From: an uncultured Jannaschia sp.
GTDB lineage: Bacteria > Pseudomonadota > Alphaproteobacteria > Rhodobacterales > Rhodobacteraceae
Direction of reading: 5' to 3'
NCBI RefSeq assembly: GCF_947494025.1
Contig: NZ_CANLTQ010000016.1
Location: forward strand, 1-60,344
DNA: 60,344 nt
Made by a program: the position numbers and the translations under genes. Below are positions 16,219 through 25,114 of the stretch, in pieces; the first letter of the stretch is position 1, and every line of letters starts with the position of its first letter. A model generated the notes under the pieces. The model saw nothing but the letters and a program-made list of their open reading frames with translations, was not told where the DNA came from and ran no database searches.

Positions 16219-16671
16219 CCAGTTGCGCGAGCGGCGCCCGCTGGCGGGAATGGATGTACCGCATCGAGGCGGTGCTGTTCGACTCGGCCGCGCCGGTGCC
16301 GCGGCAAGGATCGTGGGGCAGGCCGCCTCGGTCGACCTGTCGGTCACGGACTTGACCGTCGATCTGACCGGACGGCCCGTCGAGGTCGGTCCCGTCGCGC
16401 TAACCGCGATCGCCTATCACCAGCCGGTCACTCGTGACAGGCTCACTGAGATCTTTGGCAGGGCCATCTCCCGCGAATTGCTTGGACGGCTGCGCGCGCA
16501 GGATCTTATCGCCACCGAATCGCCCAGCCCGCGCCCCACACCTTCGTCACCACCGAAAGCTTCCTTGCAGCCTTCGGCCTGGCCTCGCTCCACGACCTGC
16601 CAGAGCGCGAAGGTATGGAAGACGCGGGGATCGCGGCGGGCGAGGCGACGGGGGCGATCTCGTTTCCATGA
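16219..16671 (+). pseudogene. Shattered scpB-like gene (SMC-ScpB subunit)
   Basis: Three family-like segments occur in different frames. WREWMYRIEAVLFDSAAPVP is the typical beginning of the alphaproteobacterial 'ScpB' form, followed in a second frame by GQAASVDLSV. AYHQPVTRDRLTEIFGRAIS and LLGRLRAQDLIATESP are the winged-helix middle. HTFVTTESFLAAFGLASLHD is the C-terminus in a third frame, ending MEDAGIAAGEATG before TGA 16669-16671. A large central segment is also missing. At least two frameshifts and a deletion make it non-functional. Confidence 0.72.
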
Positions 16672-16718
16672 TCGTCGACGCGGGGTCAAGTGCGGTTCCC
16701 AGGCCGGCGGGTGCATAG

Positions 16719-16865
16719 GCGGCCTACCTCCCGAACCTCCTGAACGAGACCGGCGAGACCGGTTTGGTTCTGCAGAACGACCAATTCCCCGCGCTCGGCC
16801 TCGAGCCGTGGACGGTGTCCGATGGTCTGCTTCAAGAGGTGGACGCCGCGCGCCGCTTCGCCTAA
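16719..16865 (+). pseudogene. Possible C-terminal gene remnant
   Basis: One frame reads AYLPNLLNETGETGLVLQND, then FPALGLEPWTVSDGLLQEVD and ARRFA before TAA. Its composition is protein-like, unlike the flanking frames, but there is no start and I recognise no family. It may be the tail of a gene cut by the same event that broke scpB. The rest of 16672-16988 holds nothing I can support. Confidence 0.3.
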
Positions 16866-16988
16866 CGCATCGACCGCAGCCGTGTGCCGGCAATCCCGGC
16901 CTGAACCCGCGATCCCGGCATCAGGGCGGAACGCGATCCCAAGGCCGGATGTTCGAGCCGGTCTCACGAGAGATAAGGCCGAGAGTCG

Positions 16989-17795
16989 ATGCCACGCGAC
17001 GCCTATGTCACGCTCATCACGAAGGATGCGTTTGCGATCGGGGCAGAGGCGCTGCTGAACTCCCTGGCACATACCGGCACGACGGCCGATCGTGTCGTCC
17101 TCCACACAGGCAGCGTCAGCGCAAATGCCCTGTCGCGGCTGCGCCGGTCGGGCGCAACGCTTCTCGAGATCGGTCTCCTGCCGACCTCGGATGCCTTCAA
17201 CGCGGCGCATGACCGGGCCCGGCTTCACGGCGCGGTGGCCTTCACCCGGGGCGAGAAGCCGGCCTTCCACACGCCGCTCGACAATTTCGCGAAGCTTCGG
17301 CTCTGGGAACTCGATTACGACCGGCTGGTGTATCTCGACGCCGACACGCTCGTCCTCCGCAACATCGACCGGTTGTTTGACTATCCGGAATTCTCGGCCG
17401 CGCCGAACGTCTATGAGCGCCTGTCGGATTTCCACCGTCTGAACTCCGGCGTGTTCACCGCGCGGCCGTCTCGCGCGACGTATCAAGCGATGCTCGCCCG
17501 GTTGGACGTTCCGGGGGCGTTCTGGCGGCGGACCGACCAGACCTTTCTCGAGACGTTCTTCCCCGACTGGCACGGGCTGCCCGTGACCATGAACATGCTG
17601 CAATATGTTTGGCTCAACCTGCCGGAGCTATGGTCCTGGGATTCCATCCGCGTCCTGCACTTCCAGTACGAGAAGCCATGGGAGCCGCATGCCAAGGCCG
17701 ACCGGCTCAGGCCCCTGATCGATCTCTGGCATGCCTATTCGGAGGGCACGCCCCCCGACCTTTCGCGTCTGCCGGACCCGTGCGCGTCGCGCTGA
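16989..17795 (+). CDS. Glycosyltransferase family 8 (glycogenin-like)
   Basis: A 268-residue retaining GT8 enzyme. Metal/nucleotide-sugar motif DxD is in LVYLDADTLVLRNID, with FAKLRLWELDYDR before it; FHRLNSGVFTARPS and VLHFQYEKPWEPHAK are further GT8 hallmarks. It transfers a hexose or galacturonosyl unit from a nucleotide sugar to an unknown acceptor. It overlaps the downstream epimerase by 16 bases, so they form one operon and probably act on the same sugar. Confidence 0.9.
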   Translation: MPRDAYVTLITKDAFAIGAEALLNSLAHTGTTADRVVLHTGSVSANALSRLRRSGATLLEIGLLPTSDAFNAAHDRARLHGAVAFTRGEKPAFHTPLDNFAKLRLWELDYDRLVYLDADTLVLRNIDRLFDYPEFSAAPNVYERLSDFHRLNSGVFTARPSRATYQAMLARLDVPGAFWRRTDQTFLETFFPDWHGLPVTMNMLQYVWLNLPELWSWDSIRVLHFQYEKPWEPHAKADRLRPLIDLWHAYSEGTPPDLSRLPDPCASR

Positions 17796-18640
17796 CCGGC
17801 GCCACGGGGATCGCCGGCCACGCGGTCGCGGCCCGTCTCTTATCGGCCGGATGGGACGTCGTCACGCTCGGTCGGCGGCCTTCCCGTTTCGACATGCCGC
17901 ATGTGGGCTGGTCGCTGGGCGAGCAGCCGGACGTGGCCTGCGATGCGCTCGTGCATTGCGCGTTCGCGCATGTGCCTGGGCGCTACCGAGGCGGGGAAGG
18001 GAACGACCCGGACGGGTTCCTGCACCTGAATCGTGACGGGACATTGCGGCTTCTCGATGCCATGGCGGGCGCGCGGATCGTCTTTCTCTCCTCCCGCGCA
18101 GTCTACGGCGCTTATCCCCCCGGCACGCGTCTCGACGAGACGATGCCGCCACGTCCCGACACGCTCTATGGCCGGTTGAAGGCCGAGACGGAGATCGAGG
18201 TAAGCCAACGCGGCGGGACGAGCCTTCGCGCGACGGGTCTCTACGGACCCGCGCCGCCCGGCCGGGACCACAAATGGGCCAATCTCTTCGCAGACTTCGT
18301 CGCAGGCCGATCCATCCTCCCGCGGGTCGCGACCGAGCTTCACGTCGACGATCTCGCGGATGCCGTCGAGCTCTGCCTTCGCGGCCGGACGCCGCCTGTT
18401 CTCGACGTCTCCGACATCCTTCTCGACCGGCGCGATCTTCTCGCGCTCTACGCGGAGATCAGCGGCACCGACGGACGCCTGCCTGATCGCGGCGACGCGA
18501 CACGGGTCAGCGAGATGGGGGGCGGGCGCATCCGCGCGCTCGGCTGGATGCCGCAGGGCCGCGCGGGACTTCGGCCAAGCCTCGTCGAAATGCTTGGATT
18601 GCCGAAGCCAAAGCTCGGCGCGGAGCGGTCCAGCCGGTGA
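17780..18640 (+). CDS. NAD-dependent epimerase/dehydratase (SDR)
   Basis: A 286-residue extended SDR. The nucleotide-binding motif VRVALTGATGIAGHAVA (TGxxGxxG) opens the protein from GTG 17780; the catalytic YxxxK is in DTLYGRLKAETEIEV, with Ser in VFLSSRAVYGAYPPG. A longer frame from 17609 overlaps the GT8 gene and is not used. The coupled start with GT8 suggests it makes or modifies the sugar nucleotide that GT8 uses. Substrate not predictable. Confidence 0.88.
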   Translation: MRVALTGATGIAGHAVAARLLSAGWDVVTLGRRPSRFDMPHVGWSLGEQPDVACDALVHCAFAHVPGRYRGGEGNDPDGFLHLNRDGTLRLLDAMAGARIVFLSSRAVYGAYPPGTRLDETMPPRPDTLYGRLKAETEIEVSQRGGTSLRATGLYGPAPPGRDHKWANLFADFVAGRSILPRVATELHVDDLADAVELCLRGRTPPVLDVSDILLDRRDLLALYAEISGTDGRLPDRGDATRVSEMGGGRIRALGWMPQGRAGLRPSLVEMLGLPKPKLGAERSSR

Positions 18641-18749
18641 CGGCTAATTCTATAGCGTGCAATCTTCAGGCCTGAAACCTCCCCAGGATCATGTCGCGTC
18701 ACCCAGTTTCAGCCTCCGCTGCCCGGCCCCGAAGCCGCTGGCTTTAACT

Positions 18750-20036
18750 ATGCTGCTGCCTGTCTGCGGAACTGCCGGACGGACGCGGCGGTTCGCAAAA
18801 GGACTGAAGCATCAGCTTTTGAAGAACGCCTTGAGCACGCCACGCTACGGCCCCTCGATCGAAACCCAATCACCGGATGAGGCGGAAACCGGAGAGCGCC
18901 TCAACGATTTGATGCGCGATGTTCAGCGCACGACATACGATGATTACGACCACGCAATGCGACCTGTTCATGCCAAAAGCCACGGCTTGATCGAAGGCGA
19001 GCTCGAGGTGCTGGGTAACCTTCTCATGACCCTGGCGCAAGGTATCTTCGCACGGCCAGCGACGTATCCGGTGGTGCTGCGCCTCTCGACCAATCCCGGC
19101 GACATGCTCGACGACAGCATTTCGGCGCCGCGCAGGATGGTGATCGGAGTCGAGGGCGAGCGGCTGGAAGGCTATCGGACGCAGGACTTCGTCATGGTCA
19201 ACGCGCCGATCTTCGCCGCGTCCGATCCGGCGGCCTTCGCAAAGAACCTGAGACTCCTCGCCCCCACGACCGATACCGGCCAAGGCTGGAACAAGGCGTT
19301 CTCGGCCGCTCTGCGCGGCGCCGAGGCGGCGGTGGAAGCCGCGGGCAGCGAAAGCCCGATGCTGACGATGATGGGCGGCCAGACGCTGACGCATTCTTTG
19401 GGCGAGACATTTTACACCCAGACGCCGTTCCGTTACGGCGATTACGTGGCGAAGCTGTCGCTGGCGTCGGTTTCGCCTGCGCGTCGGGCGCTCTTCGGTC
19501 AGCCGGTCGAAACGCGGGGGCTGCCGAACCGCCTGCACGAGGAGGTCATCCACTCCCTTCGGGAGCATGAGGCGGAATGGGAGCTTCGCGTCCAACTGCG
19601 CATCAATCCCGAGACGATGCCGATCGAGGACGCATCCGCGATCTGGCCGGAGGACGAGAGCCCTTATGTAGCGGTGGCCCGGATCCGACCGCCCCGGCAG
19701 CCTGCCTGGAACGAGGTGCGGGCGCGACAGGTCGATGACGCGCTGGTATTCAGTCCCTGGCACGGCATCGAGGCTCATTGGCCCCTCGGTGGCGTGAACC
19801 GGGCCCGCAAGGACGCCTACGGCGCCGCTGCGGACTTCCGCTCAGAGCTGAACCGCTGTTCGATCGCCGAGCCTACGAGCCGCCCGAGCCTGGCAGGCGG
19901 TTCGGCACGGACTTACGGGACGGCCCCGGGGCGGGAAGGACGCCGGACGCGCGCCGGAGCGCCTTTAGGCGCGAGCGTGGCCAGCCGGTCAACGAGAGCT
20001 TGCGCCATGCAACCGCCGGAGCGGCGGGCGGCCTGA
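18750..20036 (+). CDS. Catalase-family haem protein
   Basis: About 428 residues of the small catalase-like family that lacks the full-size catalase C-terminus. Family motifs are YDDYDHAMRPVHAKSHGLI (catalytic His region), GIFARPATYPVVLRLSTNPG, QDFVMVNAPIFAASDP, ETFYTQTPFRYGDYVAKLS and FSPWHGIEAHWPLGGVNRAR. It probably consumes H2O2 or organic peroxides using haem. The start is uncertain; ATG 18750 is used, though homologues begin nearer STPRYGPSIET (about 18832). The C-terminus runs on for about 60 residues past FRSELNRCSIAEP without family features, overlapping the next decayed gene; the original stop may be lost. Confidence 0.8.
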   Translation: MLLPVCGTAGRTRRFAKGLKHQLLKNALSTPRYGPSIETQSPDEAETGERLNDLMRDVQRTTYDDYDHAMRPVHAKSHGLIEGELEVLGNLLMTLAQGIFARPATYPVVLRLSTNPGDMLDDSISAPRRMVIGVEGERLEGYRTQDFVMVNAPIFAASDPAAFAKNLRLLAPTTDTGQGWNKAFSAALRGAEAAVEAAGSESPMLTMMGGQTLTHSLGETFYTQTPFRYGDYVAKLSLASVSPARRALFGQPVETRGLPNRLHEEVIHSLREHEAEWELRVQLRINPETMPIEDASAIWPEDESPYVAVARIRPPRQPAWNEVRARQVDDALVFSPWHGIEAHWPLGGVNRARKDAYGAAADFRSELNRCSIAEPTSRPSLAGGSARTYGTAPGREGRRTRAGAPLGASVASRSTRACAMQPPERRAA

Positions 20037-20462
20037 TCGCGGGCCTGCTCCTTTCGGGGGTCATCGCGGGCATGGACGCGTCACAGGGGTGAGCCTCGGA
20101 GCTTGTCGCGCTCGAGCGGCGTACCGCAGGCAGGATGGCGGGGCGCCCGGTCCGTGGAGACGAAGCACCCGCAAAGGTTGGCGAGAAGGCGATCAGCCAT
20201 CGAGGTCATCTGGCGCTCTCGACGCTCGCCGGCGCCGGGTATGGTGCGGTGCACGACCGGGACAGGCGCCCATCGCCGCGGGGCTGACGTTCGGAGCCGG
20301 GTTTTAGCTGCTAGCCTACGGCCTTGTCGGACCTGCTCTTGGCGTCTCCTCGAAACCTTGGCGCGACAGCCCCGCGAGCTTGGCCCAGCCCGGGCTCTGC
20401 ACGCGATGTTCGGCGTCGTCACGGCGCTCGCCACGGACCGCTTTGCCCCCCGCCAGCGCTGA
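19996..20462 (+). pseudogene. Decayed DUF1440-like membrane protein gene
   Basis: Family-like pieces appear in several frames: RHATAGAAGGLIAGLLLSGV (first membrane helix), HLALSTLAGAGYGAV, then LTFGAGF, an in-frame TAG, and LLAYGLVGPALGVSSKPWRD, followed in another frame by LHAMFGVVTALATDRFAPRQ and TGA. At least two frameshifts plus one nonsense codon make a functional product impossible. The gene was probably an inner-membrane protein of YagU type. Confidence 0.6.
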
Positions 20463-20569
20463 GGTCGCCATGCAACCCGCGCGATCAGCCATCCTCCGGT
20501 CCGACGCCGCCACATTGGCTAGTGAGCGCCCTGCCCGACCGCGAGCGCATAGAGGCGGCCTGGCCGTCC

Positions 20570-21398
20570 ATGCGACTCACGGTCTGTGTCGCCACCAAGC
20601 TCAACCGCACTCATCTGACGCCGAGCCGGGTTTGCTACCTTTTGCCCTGCCTCGGTAGGCTCGATGAGGACGTACAGGCGACGGCAACGCAGGCCATCAG
20701 CATCGAATGCTCGCTCAGCCACATCTACGGCTCGATCGGACAGGCGAAGCCTGCCTCGGAGCATCTGAGGTCCGAAACGGCCATTGTTGCAGGCATGGCG
20801 AAGGCAACACTTGATCCGAATTCGAAGCTCAAATGGGACGAATGGACAGGCGACTACGCCCTGATCCGGAATCTGATCGAAGAGAGCTATCCCGATGATT
20901 TTCGCGACTTCAACGGTCGAATGTTCAATCCGGGCGGCTTCTATCGCGGCAATTCGGCGCGAGAGCGCAACTGGCAAACGGAAAGTGGCAAAGCCGAGTT
21001 CACAACGCCCACAGTACTTTCGGCCATCGGGTTCGAGGAAGCCGAAGGACGGCTGACCCTCGTCACCCTGCGCTCGAACGACCAGTCCAACACCACGATC
21101 TACGGGTTCTCCGACAGGCTCCGCGGTCTGTCGGGCTCGCGCGATATCGTGCTTATCAATCGCGACGAAATGCGTCGCCAGGGATTGGAAGAGGGGCAAA
21201 AGATCACCCTCGCCTCTAGACCTGGACGACGGAGTGGACCGGAAGGTGCGGGGACTGACGGTGACGCCGTTCGACGTTCCAGACGGCTGCATCACAGGAT
21301 ACTACCCAGAGCTCAATGTTCTGGTGCCGTTGTCCTATCATGACAGGAAGTCTTTGACGCCCGGCTCGAAGGGGGCGCCTGTCCGCATCTTTGCATGA
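20570..21398 (+). pseudogene. C-terminal part of a YdeP/FdhF-like molybdopterin oxidoreductase
   Basis: Only the C-terminal third of a molybdopterin oxidoreductase remains. VCVATKLNRTHLTPSR, LLPCLGRLDEDVQATATQAI and KPASEHLRSETAIVAGMAKA are characteristic of the YdeP-type alpha subunit; VLSAIGFEEAEGRLTLVTLR, NDQSNTTIYGF and LEEGQKITLAS belong to the C-terminal cap. A frameshift near 21218 moves the rest, DVPDGCITGYYPELNVL and SLTPGSKGAPVRIFA, into another frame ending at TGA 21396-21398. The Mo-binding core is absent. Inactive. Confidence 0.78.
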
Positions 21399-21663
21399 CA
21401 ACGTTCCGGCTTTGATGCGACGTCCTCCGAGAATCCAAGGACTCTCGGCCTGCTACGGGCGAGCGCAGGCTGATTGGACTTCGGCAGACGGCGGCAAATC
21501 CGAGAGGGTATGTCCGTCATTTTTCATAGGGCGTCCGACGCCTCACCGAGGAGCGTCATTAAGTACGCTTGTGTACAGGACAATGCTCGGCCCGACTTCT
21601 GGACACCAGTCGGATTCCTCTGGAACTATTGGTGTGAGCGAGTTCATGTCCGGGTGCTAGATC
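21399..21663. promoter_or_regulatory. Gap upstream of the ACIII-caa3 operon (presumed promoter)
   Basis: This 265-base stretch must drive the 11.7-kb respiratory operon. GTAC-gcttgt-GTAC near 21565-21580 is a short palindrome. No FNR box or confident -35/-10 pair was found, and no strong ribosome-binding site precedes actA. Confidence 0.35.
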
Positions 21664-22320
21664 ATGGCGCAAGACTTCGAGCCACGGGCGAACACCGTCG
21701 CGCGGCTGATCCTCGCCGGCCTCGTCCTCATGCCCCTAACCTTCGTGGGCCTGGGCTACGCGCTCGAGCGGTCGGATTACGTGACGGGGCAGAACGAGAC
21801 GGTCGAGCAGCCGATCCCGTTCAGCCACGCGCATCATTCCGGCGAGATCGGCATCGACTGCCGTTACTGCCACACCAGTGTCGAGGTCTCGGCCAAGGCC
21901 GGCCTGCCGCCCACGACGACCTGCATGTCCTGCCACAGCCAGCTCTGGACCGAGGCCGAGATGCTCGCCCCCGTGCGCGAGAGCCTTTCCACTGGCGTGC
22001 GACTGAAATGGGAGCCGGTGAACGAGCTGCCGGACTACGTCTACTTCAACCATTCGGTCCACGTCACCAACGGCATCGCCTGCACCGAATGCCACGGATC
22101 GGTGGGCGAGATGCGCCTGATGCGGCAGGCGGCGCCGTTGACGATGGATTGGTGCCTCGATTGCCACCGCGATCCGGTCCCGTACTTGCAGCCGCCGGAA
22201 ATGATCACCTATCCGTACCGGACAACGTCGCAGATGTCCGAGATCGACCAGGCCCCGCTGGCGGAGTTCTACGACATCCATCCCGGGGGGCTGACCGATT
22301 GCTCGACATGCCACCGATGA
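21664..22320 (+). CDS. actA: Alternative complex III subunit ActA, pentahaem cytochrome c
   Basis: A 218-residue membrane-anchored cytochrome. One N-terminal transmembrane helix (ARLILAGLVLMPLTFVGLGY) is followed by five CxxCH haem-binding sites: CRYCH, CMSCH, CTECH, CLDCH and CSTCH, with additional His residues for bis-His ligation (HAHHSGEIG, HSVHVTNG). ActA passes electrons from the ActB/ActC quinol oxidation site to the mono-haem subunit. First gene of the operon; the next gene starts 19 bases after its stop. Confidence 0.93.
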   Translation: MAQDFEPRANTVARLILAGLVLMPLTFVGLGYALERSDYVTGQNETVEQPIPFSHAHHSGEIGIDCRYCHTSVEVSAKAGLPPTTTCMSCHSQLWTEAEMLAPVRESLSTGVRLKWEPVNELPDYVYFNHSVHVTNGIACTECHGSVGEMRLMRQAAPLTMDWCLDCHRDPVPYLQPPEMITYPYRTTSQMSEIDQAPLAEFYDIHPGGLTDCSTCHR

Positions 22321-22339
22321 CCCGCGCGGGACGCTTCCG

Positions 22340-25114
22340 GTGACGCCGGACGACGCGAAAGGGCCGACGCGGCGGGAGACGCTGGCGCTCATGTCCGCCG
22401 GGGCCGCGGCGCTCGTCGCGGGCTGCAAGCGGCGCGAGGAATATCTCGTCCCCTACGTCGCGCAGCCCGAGGGGCTGGTACCCGGCCGGGCGGACTTCTT
22501 CGCCACGACCCTGCCGCTCGGCGGGCTCGGGCGCGGAGTCGTGGTCGAGAGCCACGAGGGCCGGCCCACCAAGGTCCACGGCAACCCCGCCCATCCCGCG
22601 AGCCTCGGCGCGACCGACGTGTTCGCCGAGGCCGCGGTGCTCGACCTCTTCGACCCGGCCCGTCCGCGCGCGCCCGAACGCGAGGGCAGGCTGTCCTCCT
22701 GGCTGGCGTTCGAGGAGGAGCTCGCCCGCACGATGCCCGACGACGGGGTCGGCGCGCGGCTCCTGACGGGACCCGTCACCTCGCCCACGACGGCGCGGCA
22801 GATCGCGACGCTCCTTGCACGGCGGCCCGCGATGCGCTGGCACGTGATGGATTCGCCACCCCGCGCGCTCGAGACCGGGCGCGGGGCGGACCGCCGGGGA
22901 ATCGTCCCGGATTTCGGGCGCGCCGGGCTCGTGGTCTCGCTCGGCTGCGACTTCCTCGGCGCGGGACCGGAGCAGATCGCGACCGCCCGGGCCTTCGTCA
23001 CGGCCCGCACGCCCCGGCACGACGCGCTGCGGCTCACGGTATTCGAGCCTGCGCCCACGCTGACCGGCGCCAAGGCCGACCGGCGCGTCTCGGCCTCGAT
23101 GGCGGATCTGGTGCGCCTCGCGGACTGGCTCGACGCGCGGCTGGGCAACGCGGAGCCGGCGCCCCTGCCCCAACGACTGCGCGACGAGGCCGAGCGGCTG
23201 GCCGCGCAGCTCGCGCGTGCCGGAACCGGCCGGGCGATGGTCCTCGCCGCGCCGGAGCTTTCGCCGCGGGCCACCCGCGCCGTGGCCCGGCTCAACGCCC
23301 GGCTCGCGGCCCCGCTCGCCTACCGGCCCGCCGCCGACCGCTGGCCGGATCTCGAGCCGGACGGGCTCGCGGATCTCGTGACGGCAATGCGAGACGGCGA
23401 GGTCCGGTCGCTCTTCGTCCTCGACGTCGATCCGGTGTTCTCCGCCCCCGCCGCGGCGGGCTTCGCGGATGCGCTGGCCGGCGTGCCCTTCACCGCGCAG
23501 GCCAGCGTCGCGCGCACCGACACGGCCGTGCATTGCCAATGGCGCCTGCCACTCGCCCATCCGCTCGAGGATTGGTCCGACCTGCGCGGACCCGACGGGA
23601 CGGTCGGGCTGGTCCAGCCGCTGATCGCGCCGCTGCACGGCAGCCGGTCGCGCCACGAACTCCTGGACCTGCTGACGAACGGCCCCGCCGCGGCGCGCCC
23701 GGCCCGCGCCATTGTCGAGGAAACCTGGCGGGGCACGCGTTCGGACGCGGCCTTCGCGGTGTCCTGGATCGCGGCGCTGCACGACGGACTCGTGCCGGAC
23801 ACGGCCCTGCCCGTCATCTCTGCGCCCGAGATCGCCGCGTCGGACGACGCGGGGCCCCCGGCGGAGTCGGAGGGGTTCGAGTTGCTGCTGCGTCCCTCCC
23901 CTTCGGTCTGGATGGGCGAAGGCGCCGGCAATGCCTGGCTCCTGGAATGTCCCGAACCCGTCACCAAGCAGGTCTGGGGCAACGCGCTCTGGATGGCGCC
24001 GGCCGACGTGCTGCGCCTCGGGCTCGCCGATGGCGACGGGGTGCGCCTCGCCACGCCGCAGGGCGCGGTCGAGGTCCCGGTCCTGTCGGTGCGCGGGCAG
24101 CACCCCGGCACGCTGTCGCTCGCCCTGGGCTACGGCCGGGCCGAAGCCGGACCCATCGGCACCGGAATCGGCACCGCCACCGCCTTGCTCCTGCCGACCG
24201 ACGGCGCCACCCTGATCGCCGGCGCCACCGTCACCCCGCTCGGCCGGCGCCTCCCCGTCCACCGGACCCAGCTGCATTTCGAACAGGGGCCGCGCGACAT
24301 CCTGCGCACCGTCTCGGCCGCCGAGCCGCGCCTGCCGCCGGAACCGGAGACACCGTCCTTCTATCCGCCCTGGGAGTACGCGGACCACGCCTGGGCGATG
24401 GTGATCGACCTCGACCGCTGCATCGGCTGCAACGCCTGCACGATCGCCTGCCAATCCGAGAATAACGTCCCCGTGGTCGGCCCCGAGGAGGTGGATCGCG
24501 GCCGGATCATGCACTGGATGCGGGTCGACACCTATTCCCGCGACGACGGCGCCCCGGCCTTCCAGCCGGTGCCCTGCATGCATTGCGAGAAGGCCCCATG
24601 CGAGCCGGTCTGCCCCGTCGCCGCCTCGGTCCACGACGGCCAGGGGCTCAACGTCCAGGTCTACAACCGCTGCGTCGGCACCCGGTTCTGTCAGGCGAAC
24701 TGCCCCTACAAGGTGCGCCGCTTCAACTTCCAGGACTATTCCGGGGCCGAGGCCGAGCGGGCGGCGGCGGACGGGGCGGGCATCGACCTCCTCGCCGCGC
24801 TCCGCAACCCCGAGGTGAGTGTCCGCGGGCGCGGGGTGATGGAGAAATGCACCTATTGCGTGCAGCGCATCGAGCGGGCCCGCCACGAAGCGAGCCGCGA
24901 CGACGAATCCATCCCGCCCGGCGCCGTCCGCACCGCCTGCCAGGATGCCTGCCCGACCGAGGCCATCACCTTCGGCGATCTGGCCGCCGAGACCTCCGCG
25001 ATCGCCCGGCTGCGCGACGACCCGCGGCACTACGCGCTGCTGGGCGAGCTCGGCACCCGACCGCGCACCACCTATCTCGCCCGCATCGAGGCCGGCGAGG
25101 AGGACGGGGCGTGA
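22340..25114 (+). CDS. actB: ACIII subunit ActB, molybdopterin-oxidoreductase-like/Fe-S fusion
   Basis: A 924-residue periplasmic subunit. GTG start, then a twin-arginine-like signal TRRETLALMSAGAAALVAGC. Residues 40-650 are a degenerate molybdopterin oxidoreductase fold; members of this family do not bind Mo. Residues about 680-900 are a four-cluster ferredoxin domain: CIGCNACTIACQSEN from residue 694, CMHCEKAPCEPVCPV, CVGTRFCQANCPYKV, CTYCVQRIERA and ACQDACPTEAITFGD. It carries electrons from quinol to the haems. It overlaps actC by four bases (GTGA). Very long antisense frames over this gene are GC-rich shadows. Confidence 0.94.
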   Translation: MTPDDAKGPTRRETLALMSAGAAALVAGCKRREEYLVPYVAQPEGLVPGRADFFATTLPLGGLGRGVVVESHEGRPTKVHGNPAHPASLGATDVFAEAAVLDLFDPARPRAPEREGRLSSWLAFEEELARTMPDDGVGARLLTGPVTSPTTARQIATLLARRPAMRWHVMDSPPRALETGRGADRRGIVPDFGRAGLVVSLGCDFLGAGPEQIATARAFVTARTPRHDALRLTVFEPAPTLTGAKADRRVSASMADLVRLADWLDARLGNAEPAPLPQRLRDEAERLAAQLARAGTGRAMVLAAPELSPRATRAVARLNARLAAPLAYRPAADRWPDLEPDGLADLVTAMRDGEVRSLFVLDVDPVFSAPAAAGFADALAGVPFTAQASVARTDTAVHCQWRLPLAHPLEDWSDLRGPDGTVGLVQPLIAPLHGSRSRHELLDLLTNGPAAARPARAIVEETWRGTRSDAAFAVSWIAALHDGLVPDTALPVISAPEIAASDDAGPPAESEGFELLLRPSPSVWMGEGAGNAWLLECPEPVTKQVWGNALWMAPADVLRLGLADGDGVRLATPQGAVEVPVLSVRGQHPGTLSLALGYGRAEAGPIGTGIGTATALLLPTDGATLIAGATVTPLGRRLPVHRTQLHFEQGPRDILRTVSAAEPRLPPEPETPSFYPPWEYADHAWAMVIDLDRCIGCNACTIACQSENNVPVVGPEEVDRGRIMHWMRVDTYSRDDGAPAFQPVPCMHCEKAPCEPVCPVAASVHDGQGLNVQVYNRCVGTRFCQANCPYKVRRFNFQDYSGAEAERAAADGAGIDLLAALRNPEVSVRGRGVMEKCTYCVQRIERARHEASRDDESIPPGAVRTACQDACPTEAITFGDLAAETSAIARLRDDPRHYALLGELGTRPRTTYLARIEAGEEDGA

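Noticed and set aside
22205-25030. 941-codon open frame antisense to actB, and similar long antisense frames at 25072-26520, 30552-32285 and 45008-46969
   Set aside because: They lie opposite genes with unmistakable motifs (Fe-S clusters, NrfD, CoxA, GMC) and have Arg/Gly/His-rich translations typical of GC-rich third-position shadows.
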